This document shows, one piece after another, positions 24,791 through 33,900 of a stretch of 64,000 nucleotides of DNA (position 1 is its first letter; the number at the start of each line of letters is the position of its first letter). Origin of the DNA: Frateuria_A sp049727805 (GTDB taxonomy: Bacteria; Pseudomonadota; Gammaproteobacteria; Xanthomonadales; Rhodanobacteraceae). The stretch is taken from assembly GCF_049727805.1 (NCBI RefSeq), contig NZ_JBCNYA010000022.1:1-64000 (forward strand), read 5' to 3'. The notes beneath the pieces are model-generated. The model was not told where the DNA came from. It saw nothing but the letters and a program-made list of their open reading frames with translations, and made no database searches. Made by a program: the position numbers and the translations under genes.

Positions 24791-24827
24791 ACGAAAACGC
24801 CCGCGATGCCGTCGGGCATCGCGGGCG
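24791..24827 (-). terminator. Terminator of the rsmD-coaD-lipoprotein transcript
   Basis: CGCCCGCGATGCC and GGCATCGCGGGCG make a perfect 13-base-pair stem with a four-base loop. On the minus strand it is followed by TTTTCGTTT. It separates the lipoprotein gene from the ferredoxin-ggt pair. Confidence 0.85.
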
Positions 24828-24849
24828 CGTTTCGCGCGTCGCGCGTGGC

Positions 24850-25347
24850 TTACATCGCCACGAAGCGCACCGTCGCGCCGGTCGGCTGCAGGCCGGCAGT
24901 GACGCGGTCCTTGTCGGCCTGGTCGCCGATGAACAGCACGATCACGTCCTTGAACGAACCGGGCTTGGCGCCCTGGAAGGCGGCGAGGATGAAGTCGGCG
25001 GTCTTGGCCGAGTTCGGGCCGGCGAAGGCCAGCAGGTTGCCCGGCAGCACGCCGCGGGCGACGGTGTCCTGCACGTTCTGCAACTGGCGGTCGTACTTGG
25101 CCTTGGCTTCGTCGTCGTCACCGGCCGGCACCATGTAGGCGTACGGGCGCTCGGCGGTCATGCCCTGCATGTTGTTCTGCACGATCTGCCCCAGGTAGGC
25201 GTTCCAGGCCTGGGCGTCGTTGGGATTCGACGGCTTGGTGGCGGTCGCCTGCTGGGTCGTCTGCTGGTTGTCTTCCTGCTTGTTGCAGGCGGACAGGACC
25301 AGGCTGCCGGCGAGCGCGAAGGTTGCGGCGATCAGGAACTTACGCAT
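24850..25347 (-). CDS. Predicted lipoprotein of unknown function
   Basis: A 165-residue lipoprotein with lipobox Leu-Ser-Ala-Cys (Cys at residue 21) and a Gln/Thr/Asn-rich linker after it. The mature domain is about 120 residues, mixed alpha/beta, with the stretch Val-Ile-Val-Leu-Phe-Ile-Gly-Asp-Gln-Ala-Asp-Lys. I do not recognise the family. The residue after the Cys is Asn, not Asp, so outer-membrane sorting is likely. The ATG lies eight bases inside the end of coaD, so the two are cotranscribed; a strong terminator follows. Confidence 0.8.
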   Translation of the reverse strand: MRKFLIAATFALAGSLVLSACNKQEDNQQTTQQATATKPSNPNDAQAWNAYLGQIVQNNMQGMTAERPYAYMVPAGDDDEAKAKYDRQLQNVQDTVARGVLPGNLLAFAGPNSAKTADFILAAFQGAKPGSFKDVIVLFIGDQADKDRVTAGLQPTGATVRFVAM

Positions 25348-25873
25348 GGGTGTCTCCCTGTGAGTGGATTTGGGTCTTGCGCCAGCGCTGCCGCATGGCC
25401 TGTTGTACCGCCGGATGCACGAAGCCCGAAATATCGCCGCCGAGGCGGCCGATCTCGCGCACCAGCGAGGAGGAGATGAAGCTGTACTGCTCGGCGGGCG
25501 TCAGGAACAGCGTCTCCGCCTGCGGAATCAGGTGGCGGTTCATGCTCGCCAGCTGGAACTCGTATTCGAAGTCCGACACCGCGCGCAGGCCGCGGATGAT
25601 CACGCCCGCCCCCACCTCGGTGACGAAGGTCGCCAGCAGGCTGTCGAAGCCGCGCACCTCCACGTTGGGCAGGTCGGCCAGCGCCAGCCGCGCCAACGTG
25701 ATGCGCTCGTCCAGGCTGAAGCCCGGGCCCTTGCTGGAGCTGTCGGCCACCGCGACCACCACGCGCTCGAACAGCGGCGCGGCGCGCGATACCAGGTCGG
25801 CATGCCCGTTGGTGATCGGGTCGAAGGTGCCGGGATAGACGGCCAGGCGCTTGTTGACCGGAGCTGTGTTCAC
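25340..25873 (-). CDS. coaD: Phosphopantetheine adenylyltransferase CoaD
   Basis: A 177-residue enzyme for the penultimate step of coenzyme A synthesis. The nucleotide-binding motif Tyr-Pro-Gly-Thr-Phe-Asp-Pro-Ile-Thr-Asn-Gly-His is near the N-terminus and Ser-Ser-Ser-Leu-Val-Arg-Glu-Ile near residue 130. Start choice is uncertain: a GTG at 25873 was used; a TTG at 25891 would add six residues. No clear ribosome site precedes either. It is 27 bases after rsmD. Confidence 0.95.
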   Translation of the reverse strand: MNTAPVNKRLAVYPGTFDPITNGHADLVSRAAPLFERVVVAVADSSSKGPGFSLDERITLARLALADLPNVEVRGFDSLLATFVTEVGAGVIIRGLRAVSDFEYEFQLASMNRHLIPQAETLFLTPAEQYSFISSSLVREIGRLGGDISGFVHPAVQQAMRQRWRKTQIHSQGDTHA

Positions 25874-25900
25874 GTGAAGGCTGCAGCGCAAAGGTGGCGG

Positions 25901-26467
25901 CTAGCTTAACGGAAGCTCCGCACAGCGGCGATAGAGCGCGTGGCGCACCTCGCCCGCGCGGCCCTCGCGGTGCAGCGCCCAGTTCGGCGGCAGCGCGGGC
26001 ACGTGGTCGCGCGGCGACTCGACGTAGACCCAGGCCTGTGGGGAAAGCCAGCCGTTGGCCTCCAGGCTTTGCGCGAGAGCGCTCCACAGGTCCGCGGCAA
26101 AAGGCGGATCGAGGAACACCAGGCCGAAGGGCGTGGGCGCGCCTCCGAGGAAGGCCGCTGCATCGGCGGTGGACACCGTGCCGTCGCCGGCCTTCAGCCG
26201 CGCCAGGTTGTCGCGCAGCGCCTGCGCGGCGCGCGCGTCGCGTTCGACGAAGCGCACCGCCGCGGCCCCGCGCGAAAGCGCCTCGATGCCCAGCGCCCCG
26301 GTGCCCGCGCACAGGTCCAGCGCGGACACGCCGGCAAGCACCGGCGCCAGCCAGTTGAACAGCGTCTCGCGCACCCGTTCCGGCGTCGGCCGCAGCCCCG
26401 GCAGGTCGGGCACCTCCAGCCGCGAATTGCGCAGGCTTCCGCCGATGACGCGGATGCGGCCCTTCAT
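25901..26467 (-). CDS. rsmD: 16S rRNA (guanine-966-N2) methyltransferase RsmD
   Basis: A 188-residue SAM-dependent methyltransferase. Asp-Leu-Cys-Ala-Gly-Thr-Gly-Ala-Leu-Gly forms the SAM site and Leu-Asp-Pro-Pro-Phe is the catalytic DPPF motif. It methylates G966 of 16S rRNA in the assembled 30S subunit. Start Met-Lys-Gly-Arg-Ile-Arg-Val-Ile-Gly-Gly-Ser was chosen by family length. It is divergent from ftsY, a pairing common in proteobacteria. Confidence 0.95.
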   Translation of the reverse strand: MKGRIRVIGGSLRNSRLEVPDLPGLRPTPERVRETLFNWLAPVLAGVSALDLCAGTGALGIEALSRGAAAVRFVERDARAAQALRDNLARLKAGDGTVSTADAAAFLGGAPTPFGLVFLDPPFAADLWSALAQSLEANGWLSPQAWVYVESPRDHVPALPPNWALHREGRAGEVRHALYRRCAELPLS

Positions 26468-26627
26468 GTAGGCATGTCGCTGCAGGAGCGCACCCTGTGC
26501 GCGACGGCCGTGCCGCACCCGGCCGGAATCGGTGGCGCGCAACGAAGGCACAGGCACGGGCGCCCCTCAGCGGGCAGTCTGGTAGCGGGTGATAGCATCC
26601 GCGCATTGTCTTGGAAACACCGCCGCA

Positions 26628-27761
26628 ATGCTCAAGTTCTGGAAGAAGAAACCCACCGAAACGACTTCGGAGCAGCCGGCCGACCAGGGCCAGACGCCGC
26701 CTGTCGACGCGCACGTCGCGGACGCCGCCGCACAGGACACCGCCAGCCCGGTGCTGGACGAGGCACGCGCGGAACTGGCTCCCGCCGAGCCGGCGGTGGT
26801 CGACGAGGCGCCGCCTCCCGCAGCCGTACCCGAACCTGCGCCGGCAAAGCGCAGCTGGCGCGAGCGGCTCGCCGGCAGCGGCTTCGCCAAGGGGCTGAGC
26901 TCGCTGTTCGTGCGCCACCCCAAACTCGACGACGACCTGCTCGACGAGCTCGAAACGCTGTTGATCACCGCCGACGTGGGCGTGGAGGCCAGCACCACGC
27001 TGGTCGAGGGCCTGCGCAAGCGCATGCACAAGCGCGAGTTCGCCGATGCCGATGCGCTGCTCGCGGCGCTGCGCGAATCGCTGGTCGCGATGCTGCTGCC
27101 GGTGCAGCAGCCGCTGGACATCTCCGGACGCAAGCCGTTCGTGGTGCTCACCGTGGGCATCAACGGCGTGGGCAAGACCACGACCATCGGAAAACTCGCG
27201 CGCAGGTGGCGCGATGACGGCCGCCAGGTGCTGCTGGCCGCCGGCGACACCTTCCGCGCCGCCGCGGTGGCGCAACTGAAGACCTGGGGCGAGCGCAACA
27301 ACGTGCCGGTGATCGCGCAGGGCCAGGACGCCGATTCCGCCAGCGTGATCTTCGACGCGCTGCAGGCCGCCCGCTCGCGCAACGCCGACGTGCTGGTCGC
27401 CGACACCGCCGGTCGCCTGCACACCCAGGGCGGGCTGATGGACGAGCTGTCCAAGATCGCCCGCGTGCTGAAGAAGCTCGATCCGGAGGCGCCGCACGAG
27501 GTGCTGATGGTGATCGACGGCACCACCGGCCAGAACGCGATCAGCCAGTTGCGCCAGTTCCAGCAGATCGTCGGCGTCACCGGCCTGGTCGTGACCAAGC
27601 TCGACGGCACAGCCAAGGGCGGCGTGATGTTCGCGCTGGCGCGCGAGTTCGGCCTGCCGATCCGCTTCGTCGGCCTGGGCGAGAGCGCCACCGACCTGCG
27701 CGAGTTCGACGCGCGCGCCTTCGTCGATGGCCTGCTGCCGGCCACGCTGGCGCGGGCCTGA
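26628..27761 (+). CDS. ftsY: Signal recognition particle receptor FtsY
   Basis: A 377-residue SRP GTPase. An acidic and Pro/Ala-rich N-terminal region (about 1-80) is the membrane-targeting A domain. The NG domain has P-loop Gly-Ile-Asn-Gly-Val-Gly-Lys-Thr-Thr-Thr, Asp-Thr-Ala-Gly-Arg-Leu-His, and Thr-Lys-Leu-Asp-Gly-Thr-Ala-Lys-Gly-Gly. It docks ribosome-SRP complexes at SecYEG. Start Met-Leu-Lys-Phe-Trp-Lys-Lys-Lys matches gammaproteobacterial FtsY. Confidence 0.97.
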   Translation: MLKFWKKKPTETTSEQPADQGQTPPVDAHVADAAAQDTASPVLDEARAELAPAEPAVVDEAPPPAAVPEPAPAKRSWRERLAGSGFAKGLSSLFVRHPKLDDDLLDELETLLITADVGVEASTTLVEGLRKRMHKREFADADALLAALRESLVAMLLPVQQPLDISGRKPFVVLTVGINGVGKTTTIGKLARRWRDDGRQVLLAAGDTFRAAAVAQLKTWGERNNVPVIAQGQDADSASVIFDALQAARSRNADVLVADTAGRLHTQGGLMDELSKIARVLKKLDPEAPHEVLMVIDGTTGQNAISQLRQFQQIVGVTGLVVTKLDGTAKGGVMFALAREFGLPIRFVGLGESATDLREFDARAFVDGLLPATLARA

Positions 27762-27767
27762 GCCGCG

Positions 27768-28823
27768 ATGGCGATGACGCGGCGGCTGCATTACGCGCTG
27801 CTGGCCCTGACCGGCATCCTGGTCGCGGCGCTGGTCGCGCTGGTGGTGACCGTCTACCTGCTGCTGCAGCCGGAACGCTTCACCGCGATGCTGCAGGAGC
27901 AGGCGGCCAAGGCCGGGCTCGAGCTCAGCCTGTCCAGCCCGGCCAGCCCCACGCTGTTCCCGCGCCCGGCGCTGGAGCTGCAGGGACTCACCCTTACCGC
28001 ACAAGGCGCCAGCATGCCGATCCTGCTGGCCGCCAACGGCCGCCTGGCCTTGCCGTGGAGCACGCTGTTCGGTGGTCCGACGGTGATCTCGCGGCTGGAG
28101 ATCGACGCGCCGCGGGTCGACCTCGACGCGTTGCAGGCCTGGCTTTCCAGCCTGCCTTCCGGCCCGGCGGGCGCGGCGCCGAACATCCCGCGCATCGACA
28201 CCGGCGTGCGCATCGCGCGCGGCACGCTGGTACGCGGCAACCAGATGCTGCTGCGCGACTTCTCGCTGGACGCTGGCAGCCTGCTTACCGGCCGGCCGTT
28301 CCCGCTGGTGGTCTCGGCCAAGGACGCGGCCGGCACGCCGATGCAGTTGCGCCTCACCGCCACGCCGCGCATCCAGGGCAACGCGCTGCAGCTCAACGAC
28401 ATCAACCTCGACTTCACCCGCGGCGCCACGCTGGCCATGCAACTGACCGGCGAAGCGCACTGGCACGGTGCGGCCGACGCCGCAGCCACGCTCGCCGGCT
28501 CGCTCGACGAGGCCGACGCCGGCCGTTACGACATCTCGCTGGGGCTGACCCCGGCCAACCAGAGCGACCCGCTGCTGCTCGCGCTCAAGCTCGACGGCCC
28601 CGGCAACCACGTCGACCTGCGCCTGCCGCCGCTGGGCATCGCACGCTGGTGGTCGCACATCGGCGACGAGCAGGGGCCGCAGCTCAACGCGCCGCCGGGC
28701 AGCGGCCACGTCGACGCCGCCACGCTCGACGTCGCCGGCGTGCACATCGAGGGCTTGCACCTGGAACTCGCGCCGGCTCCCGCGGCCAGCACCGCCGCGC
28801 CTGCCGCCAGCGATTCCCGATGA
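27768..28823 (+). CDS. AsmA-like envelope protein
   Basis: A 351-residue protein with one N-terminal membrane anchor (about residues 8-33) and a beta-rich periplasmic part resembling the AsmA fold: Pro-Glu-Arg-Phe, Leu-Glu-Leu-Gln-Gly-Leu-Thr-Leu and repeated strands of amphipathic pattern. AsmA-like proteins are linked to lipid transport and outer-membrane maintenance. It is about half the length of E. coli AsmA. The stop overlaps the mutY ATG (ATGA) and the gene is six bases after ftsY. Confidence 0.75.
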   Translation: MAMTRRLHYALLALTGILVAALVALVVTVYLLLQPERFTAMLQEQAAKAGLELSLSSPASPTLFPRPALELQGLTLTAQGASMPILLAANGRLALPWSTLFGGPTVISRLEIDAPRVDLDALQAWLSSLPSGPAGAAPNIPRIDTGVRIARGTLVRGNQMLLRDFSLDAGSLLTGRPFPLVVSAKDAAGTPMQLRLTATPRIQGNALQLNDINLDFTRGATLAMQLTGEAHWHGAADAAATLAGSLDEADAGRYDISLGLTPANQSDPLLLALKLDGPGNHVDLRLPPLGIARWWSHIGDEQGPQLNAPPGSGHVDAATLDVAGVHIEGLHLELAPAPAASTAAPAASDSR

Positions 28824-29899
28824 ACTCCACCCTTGCCGCCGCCCTGCTGCCCTGGTTCGACCGTCACGGGCGCCACGATCTTCCCTGGCAGGCCGCTACG
28901 CCGGACGGACGCCGCGACGCCTATCGCGTGTGGCTGTCCGAGGTGATGCTGCAGCAGACCCAGGTCGCCACGGTCATCCCCTATTTCCTGCGCTTCACCG
29001 AAGCGCTGCCGACGCTGCCGGACCTTGCCGCCGCGCACGAGGACCGCGTGCTCGCGCTGTGGTCGGGCCTGGGCTACTACCGCCGCGCGCGCTTCCTGCA
29101 TCGCGCCGCGCAACTGTGCGTGGAGCGCCATGACGGCGAGCTGCCGCGCGATTTCGACGCGCTCGCCGCGCTGCCCGGCATCGGCCGCTCCACCGCCGGC
29201 GCGATCCTGGCGCAGGCGCACGGGCTGCGCTTCGCCATCCTCGACGGCAACGTCAAGCGCGTGCTTACCCGCTACCACGGCATCGAGGGCCACCCCGGCC
29301 AGGGCGCGGTGGAAAAACAGCTATGGGAACGGGCCGAAGCGCACACGCCAAGCGAGCGCGTGGCCGACTACACCCAGGCGATCATGGACCTGGGCGCCAC
29401 CGTCTGCGTGCGCTCGCGCCCGCTCTGCCTGGCCTGCCCGCTCACCGACGCCTGCGTCGCCCGCCGCGAAGGCCGCACTACGCAGTTGCCTACGCCGAAG
29501 CCTGGCAAGGTGCTGCCCACGCGCGCCACCACCATGCTGGTGCTGCGCGACGACGAAGGCCGCGTGCTGCTGGAACGCCGTGGACCGAACGGCGTCTGGT
29601 CGGGCCTGTGGAGCCTGCCCGAAGCGCCCGGCCACGAAGCCGCCTGGCGCCTGGCGCAGGACCACGCACGGCTGGACGACGCGCTCGCGCTCGCGCCCTT
29701 CGTCCACGTCTTCAGCCACTACCGCCTCAACGTCGAGCCGCTGCTGTTCGATGGCGCGACAGCCCGACCCGCCATCGCCGATAATGCATCGCTGCGCTGG
29801 TACGCCCGCGACGAGTGGGCGAGCCTGGGCCTGCCCGCGCCGGTGCGCTCCCTGCTCGAAGCGCTCCCCGTGCCACAACCCAGCGCGGACCTGCCGTAA
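28820..29899 (+). CDS. mutY: A/G-specific adenine glycosylase MutY
   Basis: A 359-residue base-excision repair enzyme. Catalytic Glu is in Ser-Glu-Val-Met-Leu-Gln-Gln-Thr-Gln, the HhH motif is Leu-Pro-Gly-Ile-Gly-Arg-Ser-Thr-Ala, and catalytic Asp is in Ile-Leu-Asp-Gly-Asn-Val-Lys. Four Cys in C-x6-C-x2-C-x5-C hold the [4Fe-4S] cluster. The C-terminal NUDIX-like domain reads 8-oxoG. It removes A opposite 8-oxoG. It is coupled to the AsmA-like gene. Confidence 0.97.
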   Translation: MNSTLAAALLPWFDRHGRHDLPWQAATPDGRRDAYRVWLSEVMLQQTQVATVIPYFLRFTEALPTLPDLAAAHEDRVLALWSGLGYYRRARFLHRAAQLCVERHDGELPRDFDALAALPGIGRSTAGAILAQAHGLRFAILDGNVKRVLTRYHGIEGHPGQGAVEKQLWERAEAHTPSERVADYTQAIMDLGATVCVRSRPLCLACPLTDACVARREGRTTQLPTPKPGKVLPTRATTMLVLRDDEGRVLLERRGPNGVWSGLWSLPEAPGHEAAWRLAQDHARLDDALALAPFVHVFSHYRLNVEPLLFDGATARPAIADNASLRWYARDEWASLGLPAPVRSLLEALPVPQPSADLP

Positions 29900-29953
29900 C
29901 GGCGTCCCCGGGCGCAGCTCACGCACCCATCGCATCACGACCGGAAGCACCGC

Positions 29954-30232
29954 ATGTCCCGCACCATCCATTGCGCAAAGCTCGGCATCGACGCCGAAGG
30001 CCTCGACTTCGCCCCCTGGCCCGGCCCGCTCGGCCAGCGCGTGTACGAGCACGTCTCGAAGCAGGCCTGGCAGCAATGGCTCGCCCACCAGACCATGCTG
30101 ATCAACGAATACCGCCTCAATCCGCTGGAAGCGAAGACCCGCCAGTTCCTCGCCGGCGAGATGGAAAAGTACTTCTTCGGCGGCGGCGACGTGGCCCAGC
30201 CTGCAGGCTACGTCGCGCCCGAGCAGCCTTGA
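29954..30232 (+). CDS. yggX: Fe(2+)-trafficking protein YggX
   Basis: A 92-residue protein with the YggX pattern: Met-Ser-Arg-Thr-Ile-His-Cys near the start and Met-Leu-Ile-Asn-Glu-Tyr-Arg-Leu-Asn-Pro in the middle. It is linked to iron handling and protection of iron-sulfur clusters from oxidation. It follows mutY, as in many gammaproteobacteria. The tRNA-Phe promoter overlaps its stop codon. Confidence 0.96.
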   Translation: MSRTIHCAKLGIDAEGLDFAPWPGPLGQRVYEHVSKQAWQQWLAHQTMLINEYRLNPLEAKTRQFLAGEMEKYFFGGGDVAQPAGYVAPEQP

Positions 30233-30257
30233 CGCAAGCGCCCGCATCCGATTTAAT
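30229..30257 (+). promoter_or_regulatory. Sigma-70 promoter of tRNA-Phe
   Basis: TTGACG, 17 bases, TTTAAT: five of six matches in each hexamer at ideal spacing. The predicted start is about 40 bases before the mature tRNA. Confidence 0.8.
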
Positions 30258-30301
30258 GCGCGGCTCCACGCAGCACGCCACGCGCGTCCTGCCCTCTTCC
30301 C

Positions 30302-30377
30302 GGCCGGGTAGCTCAGTTGGTAGAGCAGGGGATTGAAAATCCCCGTGTCGGCGGTTCGATTCCGTCCCCGGCCACCA
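30302..30377 (+). tRNA. tRNA-Phe (GAA)
   Basis: A 76-base cloverleaf. GGCCGGG pairs with CCCGGCC in the acceptor, GGGGA pairs with TCCCC around loop TTGAAAA with anticodon GAA at 30335-30337, and the T-loop is TTCGATT. CCA is encoded (ACCA at the end). A good sigma-70 promoter precedes it and a hairpin terminator follows 11 bases later. Confidence 0.98.
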
Positions 30378-30387
30378 TGCAATATCG

Positions 30388-30414
30388 AAAAGCCCGCGCT
30401 TGCCGCGGGCTTTT
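30388..30414. terminator. Terminator after tRNA-Phe
   Basis: AAAAGCCCGCG and CGCGGGCTTTT pair perfectly around a five-base loop and are followed by CGTTT. The A and T tails make it usable from both directions. Confidence 0.88.
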
Positions 30415-30504
30415 CGTTTGCGCGACAGGCTTGTCCAAAACGACTCGCTTCGGGGTCGCACTCCGGGCAGCGCAGCGCACGCCTGTCGACGTGCACGACC
30501 ATCG

Positions 30505-30564
30505 GTGCGCCGACCGGCGGCACGGGGATTTTCAATCCCTGCTCTACCGACGGGCGACCTGGCC
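30505..30564 (-). pseudogene. Degenerate inverted copy of tRNA-Phe
   Basis: On the minus strand, GGTAGAGCAGGG followed by ATTGAAAATCCCCGTG repeats the D-arm to anticodon-arm of the real tRNA-Phe with a single missing G. Upstream it begins GGCCAGGT like the acceptor, and downstream GCCGCCGGT resembles the variable and T-arm. The D-loop and T-arm are eroded and no 3' acceptor strand can be matched, so it is not functional. It lies about 130 bases from the intact gene, in opposite orientation. Confidence 0.75.
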
Positions 30565-30575
30565 GAAACAAGGCT

Positions 30576-30821
30576 TCACGCCTCGTCGGTCTGGTCGGGC
30601 GGCCCAAGGGTGGGCGCCACGCGGTTGGCTTCGTCCTCGTAGTCCGCGTTGCTTTCGCCGGCTTCGAGCATGTCCTCGACGGGGTCGGTCGTCGCGCTGG
30701 CGCGCTCGGGGTCGAGGCTTTCGGTGCGGTTGTCCGCTTTCTCGATGGTGTCGAGCCGGTCGTTGCTGCCTTTGCCATTGGCGTCGCGCTGGTCCGGCTT
30801 CGCTTGCGGGTGGCTGTTCAT
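30576..30821 (-). CDS. Small acidic hydrophilic protein
   Basis: An 81-residue protein rich in Asp, Glu, Asn, Lys and Pro with no hydrophobic core, probably disordered. Its composition (Asp-Asn-Arg-Thr-Glu-Ser-Leu-Asp-Pro-Glu, Asn-Ala-Asp-Tyr-Glu-Asp-Glu-Ala) is not what a random GC-rich frame gives. GAGG lies nine bases before the chosen ATG. I do not recognise a family. It follows the hybrid kinase by 83 bases on the same strand. Confidence 0.6.
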   Translation of the reverse strand: MNSHPQAKPDQRDANGKGSNDRLDTIEKADNRTESLDPERASATTDPVEDMLEAGESNADYEDEANRVAPTLGPPDQTDEA

Positions 30822-30904
30822 GTGCCTGGCCTCACGTTGCATGCTGCGAGGCTCGCGCATCCGGTGTCGGCGGCGTGAGAACTGGGGGTTCGCCGCGGGT
30901 TCCG

Positions 30905-33900
30905 TCAGGCGGGATCCGCGGCGGCGCGCGTCGCCGGTTCCGGTACCAGCTCGGCGAACAGCTCGGTGAGGTTCTCGCTGCTGAACGGCTTGCGCAGGAA
31001 GGCGTCCATGCCCGCCTCGCGCGAGCGCGCCTCCTCGTCGCCGCCGGAACGCGCGGTGATGGCGACGATGGGCAGGCGCTGGTCCGGCTCCTCGCGCTGG
31101 CGGATCAGGCGGGCGACCTGGAAGCCGTCGACGCCGGGCAGGTCCAGGTCCAGCAACACCAGGTCGAACGACGACTGGTCGAGCTCGGCGAGCGCGCCGA
31201 GGCCGTTGGCGACGTAGCAGACGCGATGGCGCTGGCGTTCGAGCTGGCCGCGGATCACGGCGGCGACGATGGCGTCGTCCTCGACCAGCAGCACGTGCAG
31301 CGCGCGATCGACCGGGACGGACACGGCACTCGCCGTGCCCGTCCCCTCGGCCACCGGCAGCGGCAGGCGCACGCGGAAGGTGGTGCCGTGGGCCAGGCGC
31401 GACTCGAGTCCGATGTTGCCGCCCATCATGTCCACCAGCTCGCGGCAGATCGCCAGGCCCAGGCCGCTGCCGGCGCGCCGTTGCGGGCCGTCGACCTGCT
31501 CGAAGCGATGGAACAGCCGTGCCTGCGCCGCCTCGGGAATGCCGGGGCCGGTGTCGGTGATGCTGAAGAGCAGCCCGTCGGCGCAGCGCTCCGCGCGCAG
31601 CTTCACGCTGCCGTACTCGGTGAACTTGAGCGCGTTGTGGATGAGGTTGAGCAACACCTGCTTGATGCGCACCGCGTCGCCGACGACCTTCGCCGGCAGG
31701 TCGTCGGCCAGCTCGACCGCGAGCGTGAGGCGCTTGGCCTGGGCATGGCCCAGCTGCAGTTGCGCCACGTCGTCGACCAGTTGGCGCGGATCGAACGGTG
31801 CCGGCTCCAGGTCGAACCGGCCGGCCTCGATGCGGGCCAGGTCCAGCGCGTCGTTGAGCAGCTTGAGCAGCATGCCGCCGGAGCGCTGCATGGCCAGGGT
31901 GTATTCGCGCTGCTCGGGTTTCAGCGGCGTGGTCAGCAGCAGCTCGGCCATGCCCATCACGCCGGTCATCGGCGTGCGGATCTCGTGGCTCAGCGTGGCC
32001 AGGAACTGGGTCTTGGCGGCGCTGGCCTCCTCGGCCAGGCAACGCTGCTGCTCGGCCAGCGCGATGCGGTGGCGCTGCGCGATGCGCCGGCGCCAGACCC
32101 ACAACGCCATCCACACGCTCAGTCCCAGGGTGATCGCGTAGGTCAGCCAGGCCCACCAGCGCGCCCACGGCGGTGCCTCGACATGGATGCGCAGCGGCCG
32201 GGCCAGGGTTGCCCAGGCGCCGCCGGCGCCGACCGCCATCACCCTGAGCGTGTAGTCGCCCGCGCCCAGCCCGGCGAAGTCGCGCTGGCCACGGCTGTCG
32301 ACGTCGATCCAGTTGCTGTCCAGGCCGTCGAGCCGGAAGCGGTAGCGGTTGGCGTGCGGGTCGACATAGGAGAACACCCGCGCCTCCACGCCCAGCTCGC
32401 GGTCGCGCCAGTCCACTTCGACCGGACCCGGACCCAGCGGCAGGTCGGTGATCCGGCCGTGCCGGCGCACGCGTACGCGCGTGAGCGCCAGCTGCGGCAC
32501 GGTGGCCTGCTCGCACACGCGGTCGGGATTGAAGGCGACCACGCCGCCCAGGGTCGCCGCGTAGAGGTTGCCGTCGGGCATCAGCGCGAAGCCGCGCGAG
32601 AACTCGGTATTGCTCAGGCCATCCTGCAGGCCGAACGAACGGAACCGGCCCGAGTCCGGATCGAAACGCCACAGCCCGTCGGTGCCGAAGATCCACACCC
32701 GCCCGCGCGCGTCCACGCGCATGTCGACCACGCCGACCGAAGGCCAGCCGTGCGCCATGTCCACGTGCCGCACCAGCGCCAGGCCGTCGCCGTGGTAGCG
32801 GTACTGCTCCAGCCCGTCGGGCGTGGCCAGCCACAGGCCGTCGGGCGAGAAGCTGAAGGCTTCCACCGACACTCCGGTCGGGCCGCCCGGCACCGGCTCG
32901 AAGAAGGTGTGGGTGGGGTCCAATTGCATCAGGCCGCCTTCGCTGGCGTAGTAGAACGTGCCGCGATCGTCGAGCGTCATCTGCGCGCCCCACAGCATCT
33001 TGTCGTCGGCGTGGTGCATCGGCACCGGCGTCACCGCCAGCGTGTCCGGATCGACGCGGAACAGGCCCTCGCGGAAGGTGCGCACGTACAGGCGGTGGTC
33101 GGGGCCGGGCTCGACCTCGAGCGGGCGGCTGAACATCTTGCCGTCCGGATCGACCAGGTCGGCCTTGCCGTTTTGGGTGCGGTAGAGCGCGCCCTGCACC
33201 GCCACCCACAAGCGGCCGCCGTCGCCCTCGGTCATGCCCAGCACGTCGCCGTGCAGGCCCGAAAGCACGTGCTCGACCGCACCGCTGTACGGGTCGAGCC
33301 GGTCGACCCGGCCGCCGCGCTCGCCGACCCAGACGTGCCGGTGGTCGCGCCCGCGGGCCATGGTGGTGGCGACCGAATCGCGCAGGCTGGACGGGTCGTC
33401 CGGAACGTGCGTGTAGCGACTGAAGCTGTACCAGCCCGGCGCCAGGTAGGCCACGCCGCCGTCGAGCATGGTCACCCACAGGCCGCCTTCGCGGTCCACG
33501 TAGAGCTGCCACACCCAAGTGCCGGGCAGGTTGCCGTAGAGCACCGGCCGATCCATCACCGGGACCACCGGGCCACCCGGCCGGTCCTGCAGGAACAGGC
33601 CGCGCTGGGTGCCGATCCACAGGCGCCCGGCATGGTCGCGGGTGCTGGTCATGACGTTGGTGTCGGGCAGCACGTCGCGGGCGAAGCGGTGCGCCCGCCC
33701 GTCGGCGCCCACCACCAGCAGGCCACGCACGGTGGCGATGCGCACCTCGTCGCCGTTGCCGTCGATGCGCCAGGCATCCATCGACTGCTCCGGATCGGCC
33801 GGCAGGATGCGGTGCCAGCGGCCATCCGGGTCGCGCCGGAACAGGCCGTGCGCGCTGCCGGCCCACAGGCGCTGGCGGGAGTCGACGTAGAGCGCCGCCA

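Noticed and set aside
25332..28760. Minus-strand open frame of over 1100 codons opposite ftsY and the AsmA-like gene
   Set aside because: It covers ftsY and rsmD in other frames, with His/Arg/Gln-rich low-complexity translation.
30302..30564. tRNA-Phe and its copy considered as attL/attR of an integrated element
   Set aside because: The copy is inverted, only about 130 bases away and no integrase gene is near.
29321..30778. Minus-strand frame opposite mutY, yggX and tRNA-Phe
   Set aside because: It reads through the reverse of a tRNA and terminator. The familiar-looking C-terminal peptides come from tRNA antisense sequence often mis-annotated as protein.
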